Source: Nissolia schottii
Lineage: Eukaryota > Streptophyta > Magnoliopsida > Fabales > Fabaceae
Assembly (NCBI GenBank): GCA_003254905.1
Contig: QANU01071322.1
Location: 516,356 to 580,355 of the forward strand
Direction: 5' to 3'
Length of the DNA: 64,000 nucleotides
Shown: positions 10,743-22,568 of the stretch, piece after piece
How the letters are laid out: the number at the start of each line of letters is the position of its first letter
Position numbering within the stretch: position 1 is the stretch's first letter
Made by a program: the position numbers and the translations under genes
The notes under the pieces: model-generated
Told to the model about the DNA's origin: nothing
What the model saw: only the letters and a program-made list of their open reading frames with translations
The model's database searches: none

Positions 10743-12470
10743 GTGTTACTTTTTGTTGTTAATTAAAAACCTTTACTTTGGATTGTAACTTTAGTAACTT
10801 TGTCCTAATTACTTTGTACTTTTTTATAAATTGGCTTTTAAACTACGAATAATCTATTTAACTTCGGCAGGTGCCAACCAAAGGAGAAACAAACATCAAA
10901 CAAACATCAAAATAAGTTTACAAAATAGAATTGAGACACAACCTAAGGAGAAGTTTAGTAGATGAAATACATTTTTATGCCTAAGTATATCAGTAATGGG
11001 TATCATATGTTTAGGAATAATGTTCCTTAGTATGAAAATTTAGATGTGTTTGGTAGACAGAATGATTTATGTTCAAGAATATTTTGCAAGAAAAATATAT
11101 GTTGGAAAACACATTGAAAAAAATTATTACTTTTTTTTAAATCAAAATTATGTAAAAAGAATAAAATAGTAATTTAATATTATACTACGTTATAACCTCT
11201 AAAGAAAACCCTCCACAAACTTTTAGCTTGTTAGGTTGAGCATTTTAACCTAGTTTATGGCCGATGAGCCCAGCCCAAGTGGACCATCAGATCCAACAAT
11301 TTTGTGATATACATGTTTAAGAGTAAGGGCAATTTAGACTTTTCAATAATACATAACATTTTCTTTACATGGTAACCTTATAGTTCCATGTAAAGGTGGG
11401 TTAAAAACTCTTTTTCTATCCCAAGAATGCAACTTGACCTAAGTAGACTTTTTATTTAAAAAAAAACACACACATTAAAATTTTAAAAGATTAGAAAACT
11501 CTAAAGAATAGACACCCCACCCTAAACCCTAAACTCATGACAACTTCACCTCTCACTATCTCATTTCACACCATCTCTCTCCCTCCCTCTCACGCATTAT
11601 TTCGTACCACCACTCACCAGTACAGTCCACCAACGCTCTATTTCTCTCCCTCCCTCACTCAATACAATCTTTTATTTTTGAAAAAATACAACATTTTGTT
11701 ATTAAAAATATAGTTTCATTTTACTATAAAGAATACAATTCTTTTATAAGGTCCAAATACCAAACAAAAAAAGGCCTAAAGGCCCAAAACAATATTTAAC
11801 TCTCAAAATAAAGAACAAAAATTCTAAAATAAACTTGTCTCGATTAATTGATGACTCAACTAACTCAGTCAACAATCTGACAAATTGACTCAACGGGTCA
11901 CCCCATTCAAAATTACACAACTCAACTCATTCGACTCATCGTTGAGTTAGTTTGATGGATAAATTTATTTGAACAATATAACTCGAATCGGTCGACGTAC
12001 ACCCCTAATCCCTATCTTGGAGCAAATTTTAGACTAATTTTTGTAATTCCATAGAGAAGAAACACAAGTCTAGTCTTAACACAATTATCAAGCTAATTAA
12101 TGTACCTCCAAAATGAAGAGACACGAGAGACCAAGCCTCTATTGTCCAACTGCCTCTGCCTTTCTATCTTTAAGTCTCAGGACAACAAACAAATGCTACA
12201 TAAAGCATCAATTTATGTGACACAAGTATAATAGCCATTTTGAAGTATCCATGCTTTCACTTTTACGAAAACCACGAGTTTTATGCTGAATCACTAGTCC
12301 ATTCATTTATTTCAAGGGACAAAAAAAAAACTTTTTATCTGAGTAAATTTTGTAGCACTACCAAGTGTCTTCACTTAGACAAATGAACAAAAAAAAAATG
12401 AGTACTCACATTTCTAATGCCAATATGACAACCATTTCAAAGTATTTGTACTTCAACACCAAGACATGTT
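10743..12470. other. AT-rich intergenic DNA, no gene seen
   Basis: No supported coding frame. A telo-box-like ACCCTAAACCCTAAAC occurs at 11519-11534; this is too short to be a telomeric remnant and resembles the AAACCCTA promoter motif. Segments near 11840-12010 are rich in GACTCAACT-type repeats and may be an old DNA element, but no ends could be defined. Confidence 0.5.
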
Positions 12471-12479
12471 GAAGCATCC

Positions 12480-13063
12480 ATGGTTATTAAACTCTCGAGT
12501 TAACTCGTAAACTCTTACGAGTTTACGATTTTACTACACGAAACGAGTTAACACTTATGTAAACTCTTTTTTGGTAAACTCGTACGAGTTTAAGTAAACT
12601 CTCGATTCTACTAGCGAGTTTACGTGTTAAAATCTATCTACGAGTTTACGAGTTTACCTCAAAATGCACAAATTTTGTAACTTTGTTAGATACTTACCTA
12701 AATTTGTTTATATTAGATAATATATATTGAGTTTATTTAGTTAATTTCATACATTTATCATAATTGATCTATGTTTTATTGAACTATAAAATAATACCGA
12801 TATTGAATAAAATATGATATAACTACTAAGTGTCATGCATTAAGGTGTATTTTATGATATTTCTTTCATTAATTTAATTTTAAGTTAACATTATTCAATT
12901 TTAATTATAAATACAATATTTAATCAAGTTTAGTTCCTAATTATATTGCTTATAACATAATTTTTTACGTAGGTAAACTCATACGAGTTTACGAGTCGAG
13001 TTTACGATTCGAGTTTGCTGATACTCCACGAGTTTACTTAAACTATCGAGTTTGTCAACCTTG
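12480..13063. mobile_element. Mutator-like MITE with AGTTTACG motif
   Basis: The 584-bp element is bracketed by GAAGCATCC at 12471-12479 and 13064-13072, a perfect 9-bp target duplication. The ends are inverted relatives (ATGGTTATTAAACTC on the left; inverse of the right end CAAGGTTGACAAACTC). Both terminal regions are packed with CGAGTTTACG/CGTAAACTCG in both orientations. The centre is AT-rich with no frame. A 9-bp duplication is characteristic of Mutator-like elements; hAT would give 8 bp. Confidence 0.75.
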
Positions 13064-13294
13064 GAAGCATCCAACACCTGTATATGAAAACCATTTTGAA
13101 GTATTCAATACTTCTCATAGTCCAGTTCACCAGAAAAACTACCAAGAGAAGTGAATTTGTATTACAATGCTTTGCTGGAATTTACCTGAATTGACAATCC
13201 GACAAGAAAATGGTCAACCAAAAAATGTCTATCTCACTGGATACTTCCTTGAATGTCCTAAGGGTAATATGAGGCTTCTTACAACTTAGTTGTG

Positions 13295-15075
13295 CTATCT
13301 GGTATTTTTAATCCTGGATTTAAGCAATTTGAAAATTGGAACTATGCGCATCCGTGCAGTTGAACGGCCATCATCATTCTTGTCGTCATCATTTTGATCA
13401 ATGTCACTATCAAGTGCACCAAAAGATCTTGTTTCCTTGCTCATACGCCTAGGGATGTATACATTATAGTAGTAACTTACCATGCTTTCCATAGATTTGG
13501 CAGGGAAGTGCTCCATAGCAAGCTTCCAAAAGTCTGTGTCATCTGATAACGGATGTAATTTGATTAGAGATTCAAATTCCTTCTGTGCTTTCAATGTCCA
13601 TGACTTTGAAACATCTTCTCCCATCCCATCAAACTTCCAACTCAAGAAAGCTGTACCAATTTCTGATTGCAGGAGTTTTCTTGCTTCACTAATGTGTCGT
13701 CGAACACAATCAACTGATCCAGGAATGTCACAGGTGCAAGAGTCAGACCTACCATTTCCAATACGTTTTGTATTTGTCACTTTAATACCAGGCTTTGGCC
13801 AAATTTGGGTACCCAACCACTTCAAGTCATCACGATTATAATGCTCTACATTGGTTGTTCCTTCCCGCGCTGGAACTTCAGCTTGAAACCTAGGTCCAAT
13901 GGGTATAGGCAGTCTTGGAAAATGACCAAGTCTGGAAGGTAAAAACTCCTCCGCTGGCCGAGTGAGTTCCATGCCTTCCTTTACTGAGCTCAATGAACTT
14001 GAAGCCCCACTTGAATGGTCAAAATCTTCATTGACCGATGGTTTTAATACATTCAAAAATTCTGTAGTTGGTTCCTCATTGATTGATGTCTCAGTACTGT
14101 GAGTACAATTACTATCTGTCACGAAATCAATACAATGGCTTTTCATGTTCCCTTGATTCATTGGTTTTGGCCCTTTAATAGACTCATCAGAGTCACTGAG
14201 ATGAGAATAATCGCATCTACTAACACAGCAATGTTCTGCCCTATCAGCAAGAGCAGGGAGAGCAACATTTCCTTGTGTTCCTTGTAAACTACCCAATTGT
14301 TCTGCTCTAGCACTTAGGTGGGAACAGTCTTGCGTACTATGACTGCAATATTCTGTTCTTTCATTTAGAACAGGGAAAGCAACATGTTCCCGTTTTCCTT
14401 GCAAACTACCCCATTTTTCTTTGGATAATGGTGAACATGAAAGAGAAGAACCATGTCTTCTCTGAGTTTTGGCATTTTGATTACCATATTTTTCTCTACT
14501 GATCAGTCCAAAAGAAGCAGCTAATTTACTATCATTTTCGTACTGGTTAAATTTCCTCTTCCTCTGAGAAAAAGAAAAAGAAAAACAGTTTTGATAAGGT
14601 TAGACATGTAAAATTTTTTATGGGTGTGCAAATATTTTGTAGAGTAGTTCTTTGACATAGCATCAGAGCCTCTGTAACCAACTGGTCAGAAGTTTGAACA
14701 TTGTCCCTCCATTCACTAACAAGTTGAATACAAGATAAAATGAAGTGCAATATTCACATTTCAAGTCTCCAAGGCAAATGCATGCATTGAAGATATCAAA
14801 GATATAAAACTATTAAGGAGCCTCTATCTAAGGTATAAGCTTTTAGAAGAGTTGATCCATGTCAGACACTATACCTGGGGTTTTTTCGCATTGACACTCA
14901 AAAGTTTGCGGACTTTGAGCGTTTGATTCCGGAGTCTTTGGTGGGATGATTTCATATTCCAAGGTTCCAAAGCAAGGTCTTTCAATGATTTTAACATATC
15001 TCTACCATCAAATGAGCGAAAAACATATTTTGCATGTCTAGCTTTTCCTTTTGTGGCCAAACTATTCACGGCCAT
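13295..15075 (-). CDS. ELM2 and SANT/Myb domain nuclear protein
   Basis: Two coding exons are supported: 15075-14875, ending KKPQ at CAG|GTATAG, and 14563-13295, starting RKRKF after a polypyrimidine tract and TTTCTCAG. Phase is 0, giving 489 residues. An ELM2-type segment lies at about residues 288-375 (PRFQAEVPAREG, DDLKWLGTQIWP, VRRHISEARKLLQSEIGTAF). A SANT/Myb-like segment follows at 380-442 (SWTLKAQKEFESLIKLHPLS, FWKLAMEHFPAKS, VSYYYNVYIPRR). The tail at 452-465 is acidic (DIDQNDDDKNDD). Plant ELM2/SANT proteins, some with an N-terminal ARID domain, are thought to act in histone deacetylase-type complexes; no ARID is visible here. A roughly 39-residue internal duplication lies at 120-190 (VAFPVLNERTEYCSHSTQDC versus VALPALADRAEHCCVSRCDY). 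A CAG acceptor only 5 nt before the ATG means the leader is spliced or a further coding exon exists upstream. Confidence 0.8.
14564..14874 (-). other. Intron of the ELM2/SANT gene
   Basis: On the minus strand it starts GTATAGTGTC and ends TTTTTCTTTTTCTCAG. It is 311 bp and phase 0. The downstream exon remains open across the splice. Confidence 0.75.
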
Positions 15076-17640
15076 ATTAACTGAAAGAAAATGACATCAA
15101 TATTAGAGAGCCTATTTTTGAAATTATAGAGATTAGAAGAGTAGAAAGAGAGGCCTTCGAATAATATTAAGATGAATAATGCTAGAGCACTAAAACTTTG
15201 TCACAAATTAACTTCCACCATGATGTGATATGATAAGTGGGTCATATCATTTCATTTCTTCCAACAACACCATGTTTTCTATCAGAGATTCTGGCTATAT
15301 TTTTCTAACGGAATAATTACACCGACCTCTCCCAAAGTCCTTTAATATTTAGTTTCCAAGTTAACACCTACCTAACTCAATTTGCATTAAAAATACCAAA
15401 ATTAACCTCTCTTTTTTTGGATAAAAGAAAGATTTCATCAAGAAGAGAGGAGAAATACAGAAAATAAGAGGATAAGAGATCCTCCAAATAGAAATAAGAA
15501 CAAAACAAAAGTAATCAAAAGAGTAAAGCTCTCCAATTTCTCAAAATATCTGAGAGGGAAAATCCTCTAAAAAGGATTTTGAGTTTTACACCAAATATAT
15601 GATAAACGCCTAATCGTATCCCACAAAACATGCTAAAATAACCATTTTACCCTCAATTATTTATTCCATTCCTCTTTTACCCCAAACTCCCACAGCTCTC
15701 TGTCCCTACCCTAACCTCACAGTCAACCCCCCTTCACACCATCCATGGGTAGTTGGCCTTCGAAAATGTTATAGCCGTGACTCCATACACTATGCTTCTA
15801 GTCTATAAATCTATAAAATGAAGGATCAACTGAAAAGGATATTCAAACACTTGCCTAGAATAATAAGAACATGCATTAATAATAAGAACAGTCAATATCT
15901 TCCCCCAATACACAACTAAGCACATAAACACAATTTCTTTTTGAATAAAATAGCAAATAATCACAATAATTACAACAACAAATAAGCCTTTTCCCACTAT
16001 GTGGGGTCGGCTACATGGATCAGACAATGCCATAGTGTCCTGCCAAAGACCATGTTTTCATGCAGACCATTGACCTCTAAATCTCTACTAATTATTTCCT
16101 TTAATATTTTTCTAGGTCTCCCTCTACCTTTAACTAATAAGCTACTTGCCATAGTGGGTAACATGAGAACACCCATTAACGCAATCAAGTTCAGATTTTT
16201 TTTTTTTAAAGAAAATTGAGAAAGGCGAAAGGGTCAAGGTGAGACAATGAGGGTTATGTCACACAGCATCGCCATGGCTTGCTGGTGGTGGTGGCTCGTT
16301 GCTAGTGTGCTAGAAGCTTTTGAATCTAGGTGGGGGGAGAAAGTGTGATTTGAGATCTCTCTGCAAACAACCAAACCCAAAAGGAGGCGCTGCAAGTCTG
16401 AGATTGCTACCGCCCCTACTATGCTTCAACACCAGTCGCGGTGATGCCAAATGTGGGTGACAATGGCAGTGACAATGAGCCAAAAAAACAAGTGCAACCA
16501 TGGAACAAGGTGGCTGCCTAAAAACACAAATCTCCTTCTACTTTGCTTCATAGCGCCGCAGTGCGATTCTCCTTTTGGTGGAGGTGGGAGGCAACGGTGG
16601 GTGTAGGAGGAAGCAATAGGGAATAGGGTTCGGGGATGTGATGAGTGAAGGAGATGATAGAGGATTAAGGCTTTTTGTTAAGGGTGTTTTTGTAATTTCA
16701 AGATTTATTTGGAGACAAAGAAGGTGAGTGTCAGCTTGCAAACTAGAGGAGGGCAAGATTGATGGACTTCGAGAGAGGTTTTTATTGCCAATATTAGATA
16801 TCATTCAAGGTCAAATGAGTGTATAAGATACAAACTACATTCCTATAAGCAACAATAATATTAATGGTGAAAGATCACACATAACCTTGTCATGTGCAAA
16901 ATCTAATTGATAGGATTCATTCTCTAGTATACAGGCCAATGCAATATGCACTAACGAAGTCTACAACAGGCTAACGATAATCATACTAAATTGGGTTGGT
17001 CTACAAACTAATTGGGCTACAAAAAATCTAGTTCACATCCGCCCCCAATAAGCCCACTAGGCTTATCCGCATCACCGTTATATTTTTTACTATTCCAATA
17101 TTGTTAGAAGAAAATTGTGAATCATTTCATAAGATTCCAAGTTTCTTACTTTTTAATTGGTTTTATATTAAAGAATAAATGAGAATTTGGCAAGCAAATA
17201 ATGCAAAGGCCACAAATCACAATCAAAGACTTGTACAAACGGATGTGGATCATCTAAAGTGAGATCTAGCGATGTCCTCACTTTAAAAAGAAAAGTGAGA
17301 GTGTACTTCATTAGATCAATATTGTTGGACTCATACATAATGCACATATTATTAATCTAAAAGAGTATACCTTTCACTTTAAAAGATCTAAATTCCATAA
17401 CAACATATTGAGAAAAGCAATCTAATTGTTTGATGGGTTACTTCCTAAATCTTGCTTAGATTTAGCAATTGTGAAACCCAAAACCACCCAAAGCTAAAGT
17501 CTCATCATATAATCATATGATAAAATAAAATAAAAAAGAATCAGTAATGACCCTAGGTAGATCTATCTACATTAAAATTTCAGAATTCAAATTGTTCCTA
17601 TTCGTTTCTTTCACACGCATTCTCCCTAGTCCCAATAATC
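15076..17640. other. Upstream region or leader intron of the ELM2/SANT gene
   Basis: No convincing coding exon on either strand. On the minus strand a splice acceptor (ATTTTCTTTCAG) ends at 15081, so this stretch is best explained as a long leader intron. It contains an RTE-type LINE fragment (15950-16190), a GGATAAAAGAAAGATTTCAT-type A-rich repeat near 15410-15600, and poly-A/T tracts. Confidence 0.45.
15950..16190 (-). mobile_element. RTE-clade LINE, 3' end fragment
   Basis: On the minus strand the C-terminal segment of a plant non-LTR reverse transcriptase polyprotein is readable: LLVKGRGRPRKILKEIISRD, then VFGRTLWHCLIHVADPT and stop at 15997. It is followed by a GTGGGAAAAGGCTTATTTG tail grading into TTGTTGTAATTATTG. 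The plus-strand text GGGGTCGGCTACATGGATC is the widespread conserved 3' signature of these elements, and TTG-rich tails are typical of RTE LINEs. It is 5'-truncated. Confidence 0.7.
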
Positions 17641-17860
17641 TAAAGCAAAGGATTGGGTAAGAACCCTGCACCGCACCTCATCATAAGTGAGCAGATAAGC
17701 ACAGAGAGGAAGATGGATTGGAAACCTCAGCACGCACTGGGAGTACAAGAGAACGGAAGCTCACACTGCAACATGAACTGACAGAACAAGGGAGAAGATG
17801 AAACGGATTTACAAATTAGGGTTCTTTTGTGAGGGAGAGCAACATGGAGTTAGGGTCAGT
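17640..17860 (-). promoter_or_regulatory. Likely transcription start and leader exon of the ELM2/SANT gene
   Basis: On the minus strand the text reads as a leader: AAAAGAACCCTAATTTG, then pyrimidine-rich stretches (CATCTTCTCCCTTGTTC, CCATCTTCCTCTCTG), then GATGAG|GTGCGG, a possible splice donor. AACCCTAA telo-box motifs near start sites are common in housekeeping plant genes. This is inferred from composition only. Confidence 0.35.
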
Positions 17861-17992
17861 GGGCCCTGAGATGCTACCGAAGTGTTGAGAAAACAATAGT
17901 GGACCAGCCCTAATATACTCAATGAATAGTGACTAGGGATGTTCATGGATTGAGCGAATGACCTAGCCCAACCCAAAACAATTGGTTATGAG

Positions 17993-18858
17993 TAGGGTTG
18001 TTAAAATGAGTTCAGTCTGCGAGTCTGGCTCACGAGTTCAGTTAAATGAATGGACTTTACATGTAAAAAATAGGCCTGTGAATTATTTTTTTTTAAAATA
18101 GTCCGGCCCGTTTTAGCCCGCGAGCTAAACAGGCCCACCCGTTATTTTTTTTTTTTTAAAATACCAAATTTTTAAGAGTTTCATTTTGAACTTTAAATTT
18201 TATTTTAAAGTTTAACTATTTGGACTTATAATTGAGCATGTTTAACTGTTTGTTATGTTTAACTACTTAACTATATTTATATTGCTATACAGCTGAAGTG
18301 CTATGACATAGATATTGATAAATTTTGCATTTCATTTCTTCAATGAGTGCCTACGCCCTACAAGTTGATATATAGTTTCAAACCTTGTTTATTATTGATT
18401 AACCTACGAGAAAGAGTTTCAATTGTGTTTTTGATCAATAACATAACAGTATTTACATCAACGTTATATACCATCATTTAATTGATGAAAGTTGTATTAA
18501 TTCATGAATTGATTTCAAACAGCATTTGATAGCATTTAATAACTTTCAACCAAGATAGTTGAAGGAACAAAAAAGATAATATAATCTCAAGATCAAACAT
18601 TTAAACTATTTCTTTCCGATTAATTAATAAATAGACGATAAAAAATAGCTAAAAATGACCGCACATACTTATTCACAATTTTGTATTTAAAACCATAAAA
18701 AATAGACCAAAATTTATAAAAACTTTTTAAAAAAAATGGGCTGGCAAGCTAGCTCGTTTAAGCCCCGCAGATTGACCATAAATGAACCGAACCCTAAAAA
18801 GAGACATAATTTTGGCCTCAGGCCCAAACGGGTCACGCCGACCCGTCTGACACCTCTA
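17993..18858. mobile_element. hAT-like non-autonomous element
   Basis: It is bracketed by GTTATGAG at 17985-17992 and 18859-18866, a perfect 8-bp target duplication. The ends are TAGGGTTGTTAAAATGAG and the inverse of the right end TAGAGGTGTCAGACGGG. Subterminal GC-rich motifs (GTCCGGCCCGTTTTAGCCCG on the left, CAAACGGGTCACGCCGACCC on the right) are usual in plant hAT elements. The core is AT-rich with no transposase. Confidence 0.75.
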
Positions 18859-18866
18859 GTTATGAG

Positions 18867-19471
18867 TTATAAAATTTGACCTGATGTATTTGTTGAGTGG
18901 TTTGGATCATGCTTGGAATGGACATCTCATCCTAAAATCACATAATTCTTTAAAAAAACAAATTTTCTTATATAATGAATGATAAATTATAAGATTTTAT
19001 ATTTTAACTAATATATTTAATATATTTTAAGATAATAATCCTTTAAAATTAGAACTTAGTTTGTAAGAGGTCTAGCCGCCTTGGTGAAATCACTTCCTCC
19101 CCCCACCCCCTGTTATTTTTGTTCTTGTTCTACTTTGATATTTTTATTTACATGTGTTTTAATGTTATCATTTTGCACCCCATATATCTAACAGCAAGTG
19201 CTAGAAGGATATTGGATGAAGAATTTTAATCTCAAGGACAAGAATTTGATCTGATTGATTAAGCTCACTCAAGTTTTGGCAACCTAAGCCTATCCCCGTA
19301 GATGAGTAATAATGATGGAATGGATAATATGTGTGAAGAAATATACATAATTGTGGTAGAAATCAAGGTTATCCGTCTAACAACGACTCCCTCTGATAAT
19401 GTTTCAAATTGATAAGTTTCAACAAGTCAAACATTTGTTATGAGTAGTATTATTGAAGAGTTCGAGAGGTT
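18867..19471. other. Intergenic, no gene seen
   Basis: AT-rich DNA without a supported frame. It is the flank into which LTR E2 inserted. Confidence 0.5.
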
Positions 19472-19890
19472 AAAGATGTAACACCCTAGCTAATTGCTTT
19501 CGCTTAAGTCGTAAACAATGCTCACTAGGTTGTTATCTGCTTTGGTTGGGATTCTTTTACCCCTTATATTAATCTTTGAAAATATTTCTTAGTCAAAAAT
19601 ATGGACCATTTCAAAATCTTTCTCTTTTCTTTACAAGTTTATAAACTATGAGTCATGGGTGTTCAAGAAGATATATGTATAGATACACAAACGGTAGAAT
19701 CCCAAAAGACTGTCATATATATACATACAACTACATGGTCCAAAACATAACACACATATGAGTAATAATACATAATACAACTAATTCACATAAGAGCTGA
19801 GGGCATGTCTAATCCCTCAAGCTAATCACAAAATACAAAACATAAGTTATCGTCTTTCGGCTTCTTTGGAGTCTATTGATGCCACGACCT

Positions 19891-19959
19891 TCAATTGTCC
19901 TGTACTGCCTGCACCGCTCTGACATCTTCACTACCCTCGTCATGCTCGCCTAGAACCAT
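19891..19959 (-). CDS. Small acidic ORF at the conserved LTR start site (E2)
   Basis: It starts ATGGTTCTAGGCGAG immediately after CACCCCCACTCATTT. The 22-residue product begins MVLGEHDEGSEDV. Position and start context match E1, E3 and E4. Confidence 0.4.
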   Translation of the reverse strand: MVLGEHDEGSEDVRAVQAVQDN

Positions 19960-20339
19960 AAATGAGTGGGGGTGAGAACGTTGCGTTCTCAGTGGGAAAC
20001 CTTGGTCATCGCAAATCATTTTATTCTCAATTATGATTCTGCCGCTCATGGGGTCTCTAGGTGTCATAGTTATACTACATCCCTACTAGTTATTAATATC
20101 CATGCTAGTCCTAAATAGATTTATCTACTTTACTAGGTGACCGAGGGCATCTAGTCTTTCCATTATCTAGGTCATCTATTCTCTGCCCTAACACTTAGAG
20201 AAACTAGTCCTCATTATATCATACTTTAGGATCTTCTCATACTTAGCTAGCACATACATCAACTTACACAAACCTCACATACATACACATGAAAGAATAT
20301 AGGGTTCTATTATTAGCATCGTCTTATACTCATCATCTT

Positions 20340-20510
20340 ATAACACTATGCAGCTCTAGCTAACCATGCAGTTGTTATTAGCATCCTCTTATAATTTGTT
20401 ATCTTAGTCTTTCCACCTTATGCATCTGTGGCTGACCATACAGCTACAATCTTATAAATTGTTATCTTAGTCCTTCCACCCATGCAGCTGTGGCTGACCA
20501 TGCAGCTACA
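20340..20510. repeat. Short tandem repeat in LTR E2
   Basis: Three degenerate copies of a unit with GCAGCTGTGGCTGACCATGC. It is in the same LTR position as the minisatellites of E1 and E4. Confidence 0.55.
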
Positions 20511-20865
20511 ACCTTCTTTTGTTTCCGTATCGTTGGCGACCAGGCAGCGGTTAACCTGAGTGGGAGCTAACCACGGATGCACGATGTCACCAATCAATCG
20601 AACAATGATAGGGAAGAACCACCCTTGGATGGCGAGGGGTCAACCTTTGGACTCGACCGGGCATGGACTCGTCTTCTCTTTACTCTTCTTTGGGCCTAAT
20701 GTATGCTTTTAGCGACTTTAATTCTCTTATAGTGTTCTTTCCTTGGAAACCATCTTTTCTTAACATAAATCTTTCATAGCATACCATCATCATGCATATA
20801 TGATCATACATCATTCATCACATATTCTTTTCTCACATAAGGTAAGTGACTTAGTGCTTTTCTAA

Positions 20866-21220
20866 ATACGTCCGTTTTCTGTCAGAATTTAGTTATCAAA
20901 AAACGAAAAGGTCTAAGACCTTAACCGAAGGTTTTTGACAGCTCTAAGATCATTTTTCATACTTATAAATTCTGGTTTTGACTCCAAAATCACGAAATGG
21001 TTGTTTTACTCTTTTTCCCAAAAATGTTGTTTTTCACCCGTAAACCCATGTTTTCTTTAGAATTTTAGTTCTCAAAAACCCGAAGGACTCAAGACTTGGC
21101 CTTAAGGTTTTTGATAGTTCTAAACCCATATTTTCTGAAAATAACCCATTTTTTCATATTCTAATTTTGAAATTCCCATTTTGTCGTTGTTTACCCAAAA
21201 ACGTCGTTTTTGTCTATTTT
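20866..21220. repeat. 180-bp tandem duplication in LTR E2
   Basis: Two diverged copies, each with CAGAATTTAGTT or AGAATTTTAGTT, then CTCAAAAACCCGAAGGACTC or its relative, then AAGGTTTTTGA. They occupy the slot that holds short palindromic-motif arrays in E1, E3, E4 and E5. Confidence 0.55.
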
Positions 21221-21795
21221 GCTGAGAAATTCGTCAGGGACTCCAGAAATCACAAAACTTAACATCCACGCTCAATATTTCGTTTAGATTTTAGAAATAA
21301 TATTAGTTTTCCATGATAAAATTCCCAGCATATAGTTCCAGTGCAAAATGTGTTATGCTCCTATTCCAAGGTTAGGTCTACCTAAATTCTGGCAGAGTCA
21401 CAAATAACACCAGCAGTTTCCAGACAAATATCAACAACATATATACAGTCATAGTCACATATAGAACATCCTGACATCATACATCATCTAACATAAAATC
21501 ACATAGACAGTGGAGAGGTCGGTTTACCCACTTGTACAGTTACTGTAAATAACTCAGGAAATTAATGCAGAATCCTAGCTTGCCCTGATGCTCCAAGCTC
21601 TTCCTATTGTAGGTGTATGGAAGCTTTATTTAGGAATACTAAGAGACATCTATGAGGTTAGGGTTAAGGAGATTTGAGCTAGGTTTTGTGTAGTGAAGTC
21701 TCCGGGTCAGTGTTTTGACAGGGTAACGACTGAGTGTGTAAACGGCCAGAGTTTTGGCAAGGTTTTCTCCTATGTCTTCTTTGAAGACTCCATGG

Positions 21796-21806
21796 GGTAT
21801 TTATAG
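21796..21806 (-). promoter_or_regulatory. LTR TATA box (E2)
   Basis: On the minus strand GGCCTATAAATACCCC, about 590 bp from the U3 end. E4 (38889-38897) and E5 (52850-52858) have a TATA box in the matching place, which fixes the orientation of the family. Confidence 0.6.
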
Positions 21807-22399
21807 GCCAAGGAGCTCAAAATTTTCTTCTATAATTTCCCTTGGGATAAATTCTAATTTTGCCATTATGATGACATAAGCCATGATGTCATGTGATGAC
21901 TCATGGTGCTTAGTCATATGCTTAGTCACCTAGTCATTATTAGGTTTGAAGATTGACTTGCTACATGGAGAATTAATGGCCATGCATCCCTTGTGTCTCT
22001 TAGCCCAATTTGTGGCCAAGGTTTTAAGGCCAAACACTGATCGTGTTTGGTCGTTACCTGTTCAAGTACTTCGCCTATGGGTTTCCTAAAAATATTTCAA
22101 TTGCATCCTTGTGATCTACTAATTCTCTTAGCGAGGAATTTGGGTTAATCTAAGGTATTTATAAATTTATCTTTGTAAGGGTAAATTTTACACACCTTAG
22201 ATATACCAGTCCACTCTGATGACTAAAAGGATTTAATCTAGTGTCTGTAAAATTTTATGAAACTGAGCAAAATTATTTTTACAGGTGTTTTTAACCTAAG
22301 AATTCATGTTTCTAAATATCTAACCTACAAAGAGAATTTATATGCATCTGTCTGGTGAGATTCTCACTAAGAAAAAGTGGGATGTTACAAAAGATAATT

Positions 22400-22568
22400 T
22401 ACTTATATCTTTATTGAAGTTATTGGTTAGGCTAGTGTTTATCCATTCGGGGTCTCTCATTTTACCATGTGTGGCTTTTGTATTTTTTGTACTTGTTTTT
22501 GGCTCTAATGGCTCTCCTTGTAATTTATTTTCATCAATGAAATGAATACCTATCTTTGTCAAAAAAAG
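22400..22568 (+). mobile_element. LINE 3' tail, 5'-truncated
   Basis: The text GGCTCTCCTTGTAATTTATT, then TCATCAATGAAATGAATA and a terminal AAAAAAA, is typical of the 3' end of plant L1-type LINEs. No coding part remains. LTR E2 landed just upstream. Confidence 0.5.

Larger units (their letters stand above)
19477..22389 (-). mobile_element. Family E long LTR, solo copy E2
   Basis: TGTAACACCC to GGGATGTTACA, 2913 bp, with a perfect AAAGA duplication (19472-19476 and 22390-22394). No internal region is present, so it is a solo LTR. In minus orientation it has a TATA box (CCTATAAATA near 21797-21806), GTGGGTAA (21533-21540), a 180-bp tandem duplication in the array slot (20866-21220), a second repeat (20340-20510), the hairpin (19952-19996) and the small ORF (19959-19891). 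Confidence 0.85.

Noticed and set aside
11519..11534. Telomeric repeat remnant ACCCTAAACCCTAAAC
   Set aside because: Only two units; equally likely to be a promoter-type telo-box or chance.
15803..16033. Minus-strand frame at 15803-16033
   Set aside because: It covers the TTG-rich tail of the LINE fragment and has no coding signature.
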